A stretch of DNA of 64,000 bases, taken from Ecdyonurus torrentis (lineage: Eukaryota; Arthropoda; Insecta; Ephemeroptera; Heptageniidae). The DNA is taken from assembly GCA_949318235.1 (NCBI GenBank), contig OX439127.1:16215872-16279871 (forward strand). The letters run 5' to 3'. Position 1 is the first letter of the stretch; every line of letters starts with the position of its first letter. A program made the position numbers and the translations under genes. The notes under the pieces were generated by a model that saw only the letters and a program-made list of their open reading frames with translations, was not told the DNA's origin and did not search any database. This document shows, piece by piece, positions 43,240 through 56,430 of the stretch.

Positions 43240-46224
43240 CTGCACACACAAAAACAAGACACATTCTTAACACTCACATCAATCAATAAAAATTAAAATA
43301 ATACGAATATTAAAAACTAATTAATATTAAATCTAATCATTTCTATACTATTCACCATAGATCATTCGAATTTATCAACTTTTGAAGAATTTATATTTTG
43401 ATTTATAATTTATACCAATAACTTAAAAGTCTCTGCTTATTTATGTCTTTTAATTTGTTTCAAACTTGTATAATATTAGTTTTGCATTTGTTTTAACGTC
43501 AGTACACAAATGCAAGTTTTTAATTAATAACTTTATAATTTTTAAAGGTAAGAATTTGCACAAGCATATAATTATGTGTGTTGTGCACATATCATATGAG
43601 AGAGGGAGAGAGAAACAACAATATATTGGGGAAAAAATGAAATAGAGTAGCTAAAAATAGACAATATTTTGTAATATTCAAATTTTCGATTCATAAATAT
43701 ATAAATAGCAACAACAACAAATTAAAATAATACGGAGATCTCTAAGAAATCTGATTTTTACTAATCGTGCAGTATAATTATAACTGTATAGAAAATAAAT
43801 AATCGTTAGGATAAGAAATTTGTAAATCAGGCGTATATATATGATTTAGCGTATACATTAAATTATCTTATTTGATGTGCAATATAAAATGCATTTCTCT
43901 TGGCAATGACATTGTTATTGAGAGAGATGCAATTTAATTTTCATAACAAACAGTCATAAGTGAAGTTTTATTTTTATTTTATTTTTTCTTTTGTAGCGAG
44001 TGTTTACAAGTTTGATACTTTCTCGTGTCATGAGCACACATTGACGGCGACGTCTGGAAACTTGGAAGGCGAAAGCACGAGCACTTTCTATCTCCTTCTT
44101 TACAACAAAAAGTAATTTTATCATTACGAAATTTTAAGACGACGTTTTTAATTAAGTCCAAATATAAAAAAAAAACGTGTAAATTAATTTTCTGGAGACT
44201 AATTAAACAACGATCCAACGCAAAATTCTTTTAATTTAGTTTTAGTAAGCCATTCCATAATTATAATTTACTCTTATATCAATGATCAATGAGAGATGTT
44301 TCACCGTTGCTCATTGAATATAATTAATGAGTTGATTTATGTGTTGTGTTTCAAAAAGTTGCGATAGAAATTTTTACGAAAGCCTCTTTATTGAATCTCT
44401 CAAATTCTACAACTTGATTGAAATGAAATATATTAATAATTTATTTATACGTTTTGTTTTGTTTTAATTTTTGTAATTGAAAAATTAATATTTTGTATTA
44501 GCTTGCCTTACAAAATTGTTTACATGAATAAAATAATATGTATTTAATTTTTTGTTATTGACTATTAAATAAATAAAGTTTTTTTTAATAATAAGAAAAA
44601 GAATCATATAAGAAACATCAATGCTAAAAATTTCATGTATGTGCAAGATTATAAGATTGTAAAAATACTATGTATAATACTCTCACTCTCTCTCTCTCTC
44701 TCTCTCTCCCTCACTCTCTCACTCTCTCACTCTCTCACACTCTCACTCTCTCACTCTCTCACACTCTCACTCTCTCACTCTCTCTTAAACGATTTAAAAA
44801 TATATATTTCCATTAAAAATTAAAAATATATACCGAACACAAAAATTATAAGACATTTTTTAAAAATTATGAAAAAAAAGAAGAAAAGAAAAGAAAAAAA
44901 AAAAAAAAAGAAAAAGAAAAAGAAAGAAAAGTGTTGCAAAAACATAATAATAATTCTTTTATTATAGTTTATTATAAAATGAAATTGGCTGTATAGTATT
45001 ACAAAAATCTATAACTCTAAAATTTAAAGTATACATGCTTCTATAATAAAGTCTATTTCTATACGCTTTTTTTAAGTAATGTGATTCTGAATATAATTAT
45101 TTGTTTTCTTCTCTCTCTCTCTCTCTTTCTCTCTTGTCAGATTTTAATTTGAAAATAGTGAAGTGTTTATTAAGTTGTCAAAAAGTATTGAATATCTCCA
45201 ATGAAATTTTATGCCTGGTTTTTAAGGTTTGCATTGTGCGTATAGACCTTATTTAAGTATAGGTTTAGAAAAAAAAAATTATAATTGACATTTTATGTGT
45301 AACATTATATATAATAATTATTTTATAATTTAAAACAATTTTCTTCTTCTAATTTATTAGCAACAATTATGCAAACTTAATTTCTTATTTTAGGTTTGAA
45401 CTACATTTGACTATTATATTGAAATAAGCTCTTCAGTTTGTTGTTGTGATTGAAAAATGCTAAGCAGCCAACTGTACACTGGTCTGCGTATATGTATGCG
45501 TGCGTGTGTTTGTGTGTGTGTGTATATATATACATATAACACACACATATATGTTTATAAAGCTTCTTTATATTTATTTGAAACCGTGCATTTATTGTTT
45601 TGCAATATCATGTTGTATCTTGTAAAAAACAAATAAAATTGTTTCTTATGCAGAGTGGTTGAATTGAATAAAAATATGCTTGCAAACAAATTTTATAAAT
45701 TTTTATTTTAATGGTATTTTTTATATTATATTTCTTTATATAAAACTTATATTTTATTATTTTTATATTCACTATATTGTTTGTATCAATTTCATTTTTT
45801 AGTTTTATTTTGTATTTCTATACGCTTTTCATATTGTATTATTTTATTTCACGCATCACACATAACGACTATAGAAAAAAAATTAAATTTTTATTGTTTC
45901 AACGTAGCATAATTCCTAAATGATTTTAATTCATTTTAAAACGCTTATATAATATCAGCTGCGTCTAGGATGTAAATAAATAAACTAATCCTTTGAAAGC
46001 TTGGATTTTATTAACTCCGCTATGAAAATTTAAAACCCAAGTAAGTGTTCTTTGCATTGTGAAATTAATTTACATTTGTCATCGTTGAATATTCTATCAG
46101 GGCAGTAGAAAATATAATTTTAATAACAGTTCTTACTGTAAGTATTTTTCTATTTTTTAAGAATGGTTACAATGGTAACTATTTATAGTTAAAGCATAGT
46201 AAATTTAAATGTTTCTAGGAAGTA

Positions 46225-46297
<73 letters not shown>

Positions 46298-49234
46298 ATT
46301 ATATATATAATGCTATCGTCACTTAATAATATAATTGAGGAGTGAAAAACCAATTAATTATTTTTAAAACTCAGAGACTTCTCATACACTGTCAAAAATA
46401 AATTCGTAATAATAAATTATACAATAATAATGCACGACATCATAATTTATGCTAAATTGGGTAATGTTTATACTACTTCATTTTTTTTAACGTTATTACA
46501 AAATATAGCAACATTTGTACTCTACAATATAGGAATTATTCAATGAAGTATACATTTCTTAATTTATTTTTTCATTGTGTATAAATATATATTTTATCGT
46601 TAGCTCGTCAAGTCAGCTTCTTATTTCTATATCATATGTCATGCCAATTATACCGATATCATTTTATCTTTTGTTTTATTTTATTTTATTTGTTACGACG
46701 ATATTGAAACCATCTTAAATCTTGAAAATTAAACTATTTATTACATTCCTATATTTCGTCAAATTTCAAAGTATGTAACTAAACTCTATAATATCATGTT
46801 ATACTGTATTAATAATTTTTGACAATTGAAACTAATATCAGCTAAATTGATATAGCAATTTTCTAAAACTACAATACAAAAATTTGAAACCAATAAATTG
46901 TGTATAATAATAAGCAATAAAAAGATATTGTGTCTCGTATTTCTATTATAATATACTACATAAAATATTACATAGATATAATAAATAAAAAATTTGAAAT
47001 TTATTTAATGAATTCACTGTTTAGGTTTACCGATTATTCAATAATTGTTATTCATTTCAAATTAAAGTTTGCACTGGCATAAAAAAAAAAAAAAAAACTC
47101 TATAAGGCAAGACGTACGTAATCAACAATCACCCACCTGTAAGCAATATTGTTGTTTTTATTTCGTTAAATGCTTTGCATATATTAAACATTAAAAAAAA
47201 ATGAAATCTTTGTTTTGTTTTTAAATTATTCAAATACTACAAGTATAAAAATATTATATAATATATAAGTATATATTTATAATATTTATTTCTTATTGAA
47301 ATTATCGTTGAATATAAAAAAAACTCATAATATATCGTGACAGATAAAAACATTTGAAATTAAGTTATATTTTTTATTTTGAAGGTTTCAAATAAAATTT
47401 AAAAAACAATAGTAAGTTCACAGATAATACAAAAAAAATTGTGTAATTCATGCTACAATGAATAATTACTATAGCCCGTAAAAATGCATTTTTTCCCCCA
47501 AAATAACTATGTTGTACAACAAAACTTTTATGCTATGTAATATAGCTGATATGTAAAATAGTTTATAATTATGTAGCATAAAATTGAAATATAACTTAAT
47601 TACTACGAATTTATTTTTATCCTTTTGACAATAATATTGACTTTTTATGTAAAAACAAACAAACATGTAAATAAATATAAAATGTTATATCACTTAAGTG
47701 ACAATTGTCACTATTAATAAAAAATAAAAAAAAATAAAATTTGGTAATAATATTGATAATTATAAAAAATGAAAATAAACTCATTCCTGTTATTAGTGAG
47801 AAAAAAAATTCTTCGCGCATCAGCAGTAATAACATAGAATCATTAAGAATGTATTCATTATAGTTGGTTAATGAATCTATATTACACAAACTTCCGCTAT
47901 TTGAGTTATATTGTCTTATTAAAAGAACGATTTCTCATTACTGATCAAAATCTCTAACAATTTAAAAAGAAGAAAGATACAAGATCAGTGAATCATTATT
48001 GATATAATTTCTTAAGATTAAGTGAAGCATTTATTTTGAAAACAACACGACAAAACAACTCAAATAAAACAACTACAACTACAGCATACCTAAATATCAA
48101 AGTTGATTTGTCCGGAATCATTGATTTCGAATTTAGTTTCCATTCACAAAATAACAGCTGCGGGTTTGTGACGTCACAGCTCTCCTGTTTCCGCGCGCGT
48201 CGACTAGTGAGCTGTGACGTCACAAACCCGCATCTGCTATTTTGTAAATAATGTAAAATAAATTAGAAATTAAAGACTCTGGCCAAATTAACGTTGATAT
48301 TTAGATATGTTAGGATATTAGGCAAGTTTTTTGTTCAAGGTGTTCTACGCCGTTAAGGTGATGAAATGCGCTTTACTTGTGTTTATTGTTTTCCTATATA
48401 TAGTGGCGTTGCGTTGTTACAATATAAATTTTCATTTTGTAACTTTTTTAAACTTTATTTCTACAAATATTTTTATAAGCATAATTGTAAATAATACCGT
48501 TTTGAAAAAAAACAACAACAAAAAGTACGCATCAATGAAGTTAATAATTTGTTACGTTGTATATCCAGGTGCTTGTTTTGGTTATTCAATGTTGTCATTT
48601 CCCGCTTTTCTATTTAACTTGCCGGAGAGATTTTTTTTTCTACTTCTTCTTTCATTTACCACACAGCCAAGGAAAAGATACTATGTTAGCGCTATAGGCG
48701 AGTGGAGGGTGGTATTTCATTACATTGCTATATGTTTATTTTCTTCTGACGTAAATGACAGACGAAATAAAAGAAATCTCATAGTCTTCAAATATATATA
48801 ATATAGATGTATAAAAAAAAAAAAAAAAAAAAAAAAGTTAAACATTATGCTATTCAGAGCTCGGAGTTGTATAAAAAATACCCCATCCACCCGCACTACT
48901 TTTTAATATTGTGATATACTCGTGGCATTCACGTCTACATAAACGCGTTAAAAGTCACGCGTAAAATATTTGTCAAAGCGTTGTTGAAACAAGAGCATAA
49001 GAAGTTAGTAATGGACCACTTGCAATGAAATGTTTTTAATTGTTGCAACAAGTAAGTGAAAACGATTTTTCCATAAGAAATACATTAAAAAGAATATTTA
49101 AATTTATTTTAAATAGTTAATTCATTGCAATAAGTGGTCCATTATAGTAATTCAAAATGGTAAATCGTTAATAATTATTATTATTTTAAAAACGCTGATT
49201 GATAATGTACAATATATTTCTGCAATGACAACAA

Positions 49235-49313
<79 letters not shown>

Positions 49314-50592
49314 GCATATAATTATTATAACATGAGACGACACGACATTTCAAATGTATACTGTTCAATTATGATACTGAATTATAGAATATTGTATTAC
49401 GTATACAATAAGATTAAAAAAAAAAAAAAAATTAATTTAAAAATAAATATACAATTATAAACATTAGCATTGAATTTGTTTATTAATGTGTAACAGACAG
49501 TCTGAGCTTAATTAATTTTTATGACGTATTTCTGGCTGCCTTCTTTACAGAATTTCTATGGGCATAATAAAGTTATCAAATTTATACGTAAGCATGAATT
49601 ATATATATTTTCTTCTTCTTCTTCTTCTTTTTAATTCTATTTATAATTTTCTTTTTTTGTTGCGACGAGTATATTATATTTTTCTAAGATTTATTTTGTA
49701 AGTTTAATAAAAAAAATGGCATAATGCTTAAGTTCTGTTGAAAAATAGTGTCAATACTATATATTCGTATAGGCCTAATATCATTTTCGTATATACCCTT
49801 AACGAGCAATGTCTTTGCAAATTATGGGCGTAGTTCCAACATTTTATTATTTATTTATATTCAAATGTTCATGAAATGTTATTTTACGTGAATAATGAAA
49901 TTTTCGTTATGCATTAAGAACATTGTAATTTATATATATAATAATGTCTGATATTTTTACTAGTAAACTTTTCATTAAAAAGTTTACGCTTTTCATGTAT
50001 ATATAGTATAATACAACGTATATGATGACGACAGTATTATATTATTTTTTATATCTGATGATAATGATAAGAACAAAAATGATTATTATAGAAGTGACAT
50101 TTTTAAGTTTATATCTCAAAGAAATATCAAATTCATGTTGTAAAGTAATAAAAATGAACGTGATAAAAAAAATATATTATAAAAAAAAAATTATAATTTA
50201 CCCTTTCATATATATATAATATGATTTTTGTTTTTTTTTCAGTGATATAAACTCTGATGATGTACAAGTGATTTTAATTGTATTAAAAGTTTAAAAGAAT
50301 ACATCAAAAATAAAAAGGCATTATTATTTAGTTGTTGTTGATGTTTATTTACCTATGATGAAGCTTTGAAGTGACGAAACCTTGTTTGTTAGATAATCTG
50401 CAATAAGAAACCCGGCAAGCGCCGTGATTCCTGGCTTTTGCCATGAAATGAGCAACCGGAGAGTCTGCTTGACTTTACAACACGCAAACACAAAACGAAT
50501 TAGCTTCATGTAATTTTTCACCTAGCTACGCCTGTTTGATGAGATTAAATTTTTATATATATGTATATATATATACACGTATATATATACAC

Positions 50593-50690
<98 letters not shown>

Positions 50691-51438
50691 AACGAGAGTG
50701 GTAACAATAGTGATTATATCTAAGATCGTATAACGATTTTGTATGTTTTCTTTGAAATATACGCGTGTTGTTATATATTTTTTAATTTAATCTAAAAATT
50801 CATGATAATTATAATGAAATTAAATTTTAATGTATTTATTAATATGTTAAAGTTTAATATTATAAATTTAAGTATTTATATCTTAAATTTATTTCGATTG
50901 TTTACTCTTTTTTTTAACTATAATATTATTATCTAATTTTTAAAACAAATAAAAATTTAGTATTTTATAATTATAAACAGAGACTTCTATTTTAATTTAT
51001 TTTTATACAACTTTCTTCAAAAATTGTAATATTTATAAAATCTGTGGTGAATCAGCATTAAAAAATAAATTATTATCTATTATAAAATTAATAATTATAA
51101 AAATATTGCGGTTTTGTTTACAAATCGCTGTGCCACCACATTGTTACAGCAAAATAACTACATGCAAACCGCGAATTTAAATCGCACAACTAATGAAACA
51201 TAACTAATATATAAAGTAACGATGTAATAATGACCGACAAAGCTGCACTTGCTAAATGTATTAGTGTCGGCCCATGCTTGAAGAAGCCACCTGCTGAAAC
51301 TCCTCGCCGACCGCCTGCTCACGTTATCTCGTCATACCAGCCTGTTTGCCAGCAACCCGCAAGTCAGATGTGACCAACGGGCAGTATACTTACAAGGGGC
51401 TCCAACTCGTAACATGTCATAGAAAGTAAAAGACAACA

Positions 51439-51470
<32 letters not shown>

Positions 51471-51490
51471 CTTACCGCTGCTTGAGTCAT
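39406..51490 (-). CDS. Large C2H2 zinc-finger protein, two-exon model with an internal in-frame TGA
   Basis: This is a probable nuclear DNA-binding regulator; I do not recognise a symbol. A short first coding exon (ATG at 51490, MTQAA, phase 0) joins across an 8.2-kb intron to an exon starting at 43239. The joined frame gives 62 codons ([16 protein letters not shown]...), then TGA at 43066-43068. The same frame then continues five codons to the 1214-codon main ORF. The ATG at 43002 has a textbook Kozak context (GCAGCCATGG) and could start a shorter protein of 1198 residues. A serum-type claim of function is not possible; 11 fingers and a basic NLS support nuclear DNA or RNA binding. The gene is convergent with nothing and lies upstream of, and in tandem with, INPP5F. 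Confidence 0.75.
44680..44785. repeat. (CT)n/(CTCTCA)n microsatellite
   Basis: CT repeats with regularly spaced CTCA variants. Confidence 0.95.
46231..46300. repeat. (TA)n microsatellite
   Basis: A TA tract with one C interruption, within the zinc-finger intron. Confidence 0.93.
48146..48249. mobile_element. Hairpin MITE with CRE-like palindromes
   Basis: GCGGGTTTGTGACGTCACAG pairs with CTGTGACGTCACAAACCCGC. The outer ends ACAAAATA and TATTTTGT also pair. Each arm carries TGACGTCA, the consensus cAMP-response element. Confidence 0.8.
49009..49144. mobile_element. Short element with AATGGACCACTT ends
   Basis: TAATGGACCACTTGCAATGA pairs with TCATTGCAATAAGTGGTCCA; the interior is AT-rich. About 135 bp. 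Confidence 0.7.
49235..49306. repeat. (TA)n microsatellite
   Basis: A 70-bp TA tract in the zinc-finger intron. Confidence 0.95.
50555..50681. repeat. (TA)n microsatellite
   Basis: A pure TA tract preceded by ACACGTATATATA units. Confidence 0.95.
51476..51490 (-). CDS. Zinc-finger gene first coding exon (five codons)
   Basis: On the minus strand GAGCT-ATG-ACT-CAA-GCA-GCG is followed by a strong donor GTAAGT. Five codons in phase 0 match the phase of the acceptor at 43239, and the junction gives MTQAA-ACCELHG. It is inferred from splice signals and frame only; a transcript would prove it. Confidence 0.6.
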
Positions 51491-52010
51491 AGCTCCAGTG
51501 TGATCCCAGCAGAAAATAATTTATTTAAGTTAGTCAGTTTTCACAAAATTAGTTTATTTATTTCACTTATTCACTGCTTGCTTCACTGTCAACAAAAGTA
51601 AAAAAAAAACAAAAAAACAACAAGTTGTGACTCAAAGTGAGACAATTGATAAAGTAAATGTCAAAGTGATGGTGCGAGGCGAGGTAGCCGTGCGTGCGGC
51701 GCGATCAGTGTCTGTGTATACTGACACAATACGTTCGTAAAGTGAGAGAGAGACACAGTGAGAGTGTGTGTAGTGTGTATGTGGAGAGACGAGGAACGCG
51801 GCGCGAGTAGCTAAAGCGGCGCGAGCAGGCAGCTAGAGGCTGTACGGGCGACGGCGCGTGCGATCCAGCCCCTCCCCAATATCCCTCTTTCTTTCTTTCT
51901 TTTTTTTTTTTTTTTCTTTTTTTTTTCCACTTTTTTTCCACTTTTTTTTTTTTTTTTTTCGTAAACACCCCTCTACCCTGCCTGCCCAACCTAACTATCG
52001 CTGCCACCGC
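51491..52010 (-). promoter_or_regulatory. Probable 5' UTR and promoter region of the zinc-finger gene
   Basis: Immediately upstream of the five-codon exon lies an AT-rich leader, then a GC-rich block (about 51780-51870, many CG dinucleotides) with GAGAGAG elements near 51741-51790 and long pyrimidine tracts (51887-51960). This is the only CpG-rich block directly upstream of the gene. No TATA box is convincing, and the start site cannot be placed by eye. Confidence 0.4.
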
Positions 52011-52019
52011 CCATAAAGA

Positions 52020-52875
52020 ATTTTTTAACTCACCTATTGTAAACTTTTTTTTTTTTTTCCTAAAAAAGAAAATTTGGAAATCTGAAGGCTAAATTATAAG
52101 GGCGTAAATAATTTTAACTTTAATAAATTTTTATTACTAAATAGAATACACTTGTCTTTCTATTTTCATTAACTTTCTTTTCTTCTTTCTTTCTTTTTGC
52201 TTACTTTGTCACTATATTTTTAATTAAATGTTACGAGAATTTTCAAACAAATAAAATAAGAAAAAAAAAAGAAAAAAGTTTTGCTCTCCTAAGAAATCTC
52301 CAACAGTTCTTTTTCTCCGTGATATTGAACGACACAGGACATTAGGGGTTAATGGACACCTTAATATAATTAGTGTAAAGTGTATTAGATCGAACCTGAG
52401 TCTCCGCAGCATTTTTATTTGGAAAAGAATTCTCTCTCATCGACATTTTTGCAAAAGCTGTATTAAAATAATAATAATATAAAATTGCAAACGAACTTTT
52501 AGATAAAAAATCAATAATAATAATGATAAGACTTTCGAGAATAAACTTAGATAGTAAGTTTAGTTATCATAGCGTCGATATCTATAGCATAACATTGAAT
52601 TTATATTTTAAAACTATGTTATATTTTAACCACTAAACAATTTACTTCTGCCGGGGGTTAATGACGAAAGTTCAAATTTACAATAAAACGGATAATTAGA
52701 GATCGAGACTGGCGACTGTGCGTCGCTATCACTTTTCTAAAAGTTTTATGCCGTCACCAATACTCGAGTGGGTGGTACAAATTTGATCTATTGAAACTCA
52801 CAATAGTAACTAATAACGAGGCTAAAAAAATATATATGGCAACGTATCCTCACATTCTATCAACGTAATTACTTA

Positions 52876-52924
<49 letters not shown>

Positions 52925-53976
52925 AATATATAATTTTTATTTCCAATAACAAATTTAAAGGTGACATAAACGTAAATTGTAATGTGGCAAAAAGTAATTA
53001 ATGGAAAGAATGTTTTTTATAATATAATGCCAATTACTTACTAATAATAATAATGAAGAAAACAAAATTAAATTTCAACGTTTCCTTTCTTCTCTATATA
53101 TTTTATTAATAAAGCGATGATATATATAAGACATTTAATTTGTTCATTATTTTATATTGTAGGATATGATATTATTAATTTCTCTTTCCTTAAAGCCTTG
53201 TGAGGTGATGTTGAAAAATGTTGTAATTGCCTAGATATTGGTATATAAGATTGAGGAAAAAAAAAACAATGTCAAGCTCGAAATATATTTTTATTCTTTT
53301 GTTGACTTCTCGGTGTTGAAGAGAAAAAGAGAGTAAAAAGTCAGAGCCGAGCTATATAGCAAGCAAGCAGCGCTCGCTTGCTCGCTCGAATATCCACCTG
53401 TTAAGCAAGACTATACGAGGGATTTAACTCCTTCAACTCAATCCGTTCTAAGTGAAATAAAAAGAATAAAAGAGAATACATACAACTGATAAAACCTGTG
53501 ATTTATATTTTTATTCTATAATTTACCCAAAGATTTTTTTATATTTATTTATAATAAATTATATATTTATATATCTATTTTTTGGTATGTTTTTATTTAA
53601 AATTTAATAGCTCTTTAAGAATAATAAAATCTTTTTAGATCGCGTGTTGAAATTTAAAGATTTCTTTGAAACTCGATTTTCTCATCAATTTTTTAGTATT
53701 TTTTTGTTACAGTTCAAATTATTTATTCGATCTAAATTTACTTGGAATATAGTTTTAAGTTGATCCGATAATTTGACTGTTATATTATATTCTTTTACCA
53801 TGTAAATTTTTATTCATAATATTAAAACATATTGTAATATTAAATTTGAAAGGTAGTTTTTGATAAATACAAAAAGTTAAGTTTTAGTCCAGTCCAGTTG
53901 TTATTTGGATTTTTGGATTATTACAGCAATAAAGTTGGAGTGTTAGAGTAATCAGTAATCAACATATCCTTGTCAA

Positions 53977-54030
<54 letters not shown>

Positions 54031-54136
54031 TATACATTATATATATATATATATATATATGTTTAAACTTCAAATGATATAGTTTTCCTTCACTACACAT
54101 AGTGTAGATCAGAACTCCACGAGATGGCGATATTTG
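52020..54136. other. Spacer upstream of the zinc-finger gene
   Basis: AT-rich with no supported gene. It includes (TA)n at 52883-52921 and 53977-54060 and a small GC island at 53340-53420 (GCAAGCAAGCAGCGCTCGCT). Confidence 0.5.
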
Positions 54137-54238
54137 TATCAAAGTATAATATATAAATATTTGAAAATATTTATCTAGCACTATAACACCATCTGAGACG
54201 AATCATATAAATGCAAAATAAAGTCAAACAGTTAAAAG

Positions 54239-54316
54239 GGACGACGGCGGCCGGAATCGAACCGACAACCTTTGGATTTGCGCTCCACTGCTCTGACCAT
54301 TGAGCTACAGCGGCGT
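54239..54316 (-). ncRNA. tRNA-like pol III unit, left arm
   Basis: The mirror copy of the unit at 54546-54623: A box TAGCTCAATGG and B box GGTTCGATTCC, read on the minus strand, with TTTT beyond. Confidence 0.7.
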
Positions 54317-54545
54317 CCAATTCTACCTTGATTCTTTACTTGCATTTACACAATTCTTATGACGACAACGGTCGCCTTATTGGCTGCCTGAGGGCACCTG
54401 TTTTTACAAACCAGCCTCTCTCGGGGAGTCAGCTGTTTAAAGAGAGGCTGGTTTGTAAAAACAGGTGCCCTCAGGCAGCCAATAAGGCGACCGTTGTCGT
54501 CATAAGAATTGTGTAAATGCAAGTAAAGAATCAAGGTAGAATTGG

Positions 54546-54623
54546 ACGCCGCTGTAGCTCAATGGTCAGAGCAGTGGAGCGCAAATCCAAAGGTTGTCGG
54601 TTCGATTCCGGCCGCCGTCGTCC
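54546..54623 (+). ncRNA. tRNA-like pol III unit, right arm
   Basis: It has a canonical A box (TAGCTCAATGG), D stem GCTC/GAGC, T arm GTCGG-TTCGATT-CCGGC and a TTTT terminator just downstream. The anticodon loop GCGCAAA would read GCA (Cys) but has C at position 33, and the anticodon stem and acceptor stem each have a mismatch. It is probably a decayed tRNA or a tRNA-derived SINE head, not a working tRNA. Confidence 0.65.
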
Positions 54624-54720
54624 CTTTTAACTGTTTGACTTTATTTTGCATTTATATGATTCGTCTCAGATGGTGTTATAGTGCTAGATAAATATTTTCA
54701 AATATTTATATATTATACTT

Positions 54721-54722
<2 letters not shown>

Positions 54723-54771
<49 letters not shown>
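54723..54771. repeat. (TA)n microsatellite at the palindrome edge
   Basis: It abuts the right end of the palindrome; a matching tract lies left of it at 53977-54060. Confidence 0.95.
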
Positions 54772-54773
<2 letters not shown>

Positions 54774-55443
54774 TGACTTTACTTAAAACTTAGCTTATCA
54801 AATACAATATGTGCAGTGCATATTGTATTACATTATACACAAATTTACAAAATTATTTGCTCTATATAGTTTGTTGTTTTAAGTAAATCCTGTTTAGAGA
54901 TAAAGCTATAAGTAAATCATTATGGGTTATCTTAAAATTAGCATGTTCATGCTTGAAGTATTTTCCTTAAAGTATCAAGATTTTTTTTTTCAATAATTTT
55001 TAGAAGAGCGTGATATTGTTTAAGTTGAGCAATAAATCATAAAGCAAAGCATATATCGTGATATTTTGCGGTTTGAGGCTTATGTTAAAAAAAAAAAAAA
55101 AAAAAAAAAAAGAAGCGAGAGAACAACTTTTTTTTTCTTTGATTTCTTGTATCACAATTATTATGAAATCTATAGAATTATCTATATTTTTATATGAGTG
55201 TTTTCTTTTTAACATATCAGAATTAAAAATATGTGCATTTTGTTTATATTGCCTGTAAGAATGATTGTGATTATACATTTTTTACCATTCAAAAACTGGA
55301 CCTAAATTTGCAATGCCATTCTTATGAGAAAAACACGTACTGAATTTAAATGGTAAAATATATTATTGAAATCGTATCATTATCATGTCTTGAATAATTA
55401 TACCCAGATTTATAAATTGTTATTAACATTTGGGTACAATATT

Positions 55444-55917
55444 AACATTTGAATGAGGAAGGTGAATTGAAATTTTTTTGTTGAGTTTATGACATTTTTG
55501 GAAAGAGCTTTAAAAAAATTTTGAGGCACTATTTTTTCTTAGGACGATTGGAGCATATGCGATGTATTTTTAATCATTTTTTGAAAATCGGCCCAGAAAG
55601 TCTGTGACGTCATAATTTCACATTTTTCTCAGCAAATACGAGGTTCAATAACCATGAGTTTAACGAACTCAGCTCGTCCTCAGGAATTCAAAAAACTGGC
55701 TACTGAACCTTCTTCGGTCAATACTTTCCGAAATAAATGCCCGATTGATGACGTCACAGGTTTTTTAGGGTGATTTTCAAAAATTAATGAAAAATACTTC
55801 CCATGCTCCAATCGTTTAAAGAAAAAATAGCGCCTCAAAATTTTTTAATGCTCTTTTCAAAAATGTCATAAAAAGTGGGGGTTAAAAAAAATTCATCCTT
55901 CCTCATTACTATTTGAG
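55444..55917. mobile_element. Inverted-repeat element (about 470 bp)
   Basis: Outer arms GAATGAGGAAGGTGAATT and AATTCATCCTTCCTCATT; inner TTTGAGGCACTATTTTTTCT against AAAAAATAGCGCCTCAAAA, and GTGACGTCA on each side. The centre has GAACTCAGCTCGTCCTCAGG. Confidence 0.75.
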
Positions 55918-56382
55918 TTTTTAATAAAGCAATTTTTAGAAATAGTTATTTATTAATATATAAAGCAGAGTTAACCTATTTGAAGTATTGCTATTTTTAA
56001 ATAAAATCATATATTTACAAATAATTTATTTTAGTAGTATTTATAAAGTATGAAGATAATAGAATGTATTGTATTACGATTACAATGCTTCAATAATGTT
56101 TTATAATTATCATATTATAAATGAAGTTTATTCATTACAAGTAATTTATATGACATATATGTGAATATTTTTGTAACAATTAATAATTATTAACGATTGA
56201 ATGAACACATGTATGCAAATAGGAATCATGTTATGAATATAAATAACTCACGTTTCATAATGCAATGACGCACATTGCTTTATTTATTTTACTTCAAATG
56301 TTGGAAAATTATGTATGAAAAGATACGAGCTATTAATCCTTTTTTTTAACATATAATGAGAAATTTTTGGTGACATAACAAA

Positions 56383-56383
<1 letters not shown>

Positions 56384-56428
<45 letters not shown>
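56384..56428. repeat. (CT)n microsatellite
   Basis: A pure CT tract. Confidence 0.95.

Positions 56429-56430
<2 letters not shown>

Larger units (their letters stand above)
43240..51475 (-). other. Intron 1 of the zinc-finger gene
   Basis: 8.2 kb of AT-rich DNA with a donor at 51475 and an acceptor at 43240. It holds (CT)n at 44680-44785, (TA)n at 46232-46290, 49235-49306 and 50586-50680, hairpin elements at 48146-48249 and 49009-49144, and an island at 51250-51420. I see no further supported exon. Confidence 0.55.
54137..54725. repeat. Near-perfect palindrome, 285-bp arms, carrying two tRNA-like units
   Basis: Left arm 54137-54421 and right arm 54441-54725 are exact complements wherever I compared them. 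A 19-bp spacer (CGGGGAGTCAGCTGTTTAA) separates them. Long TA tracts flank both sides. Each arm holds one tRNA-like unit, pointing outward. Confidence 0.93.

Noticed and set aside
48331..48801. 156-codon plus-strand frame in the zinc-finger intron
   Set aside because: The composition is that of AT-rich DNA (Phe, Ile, Asn, Lys runs), it includes poly-A and poly-T segments, and it shows no domain or splice support.
50360..50390. TGATGAAGCTTTGAAGTGACGA, hammerhead-like
   Set aside because: The C before TGATGA is displaced (CTATGATGA), and no stem I partner closes on a cleavage triplet.
54546..54623. Functional tRNA-Cys
   Set aside because: C at position 33 and mismatches in the anticodon and acceptor stems argue against a working tRNA.
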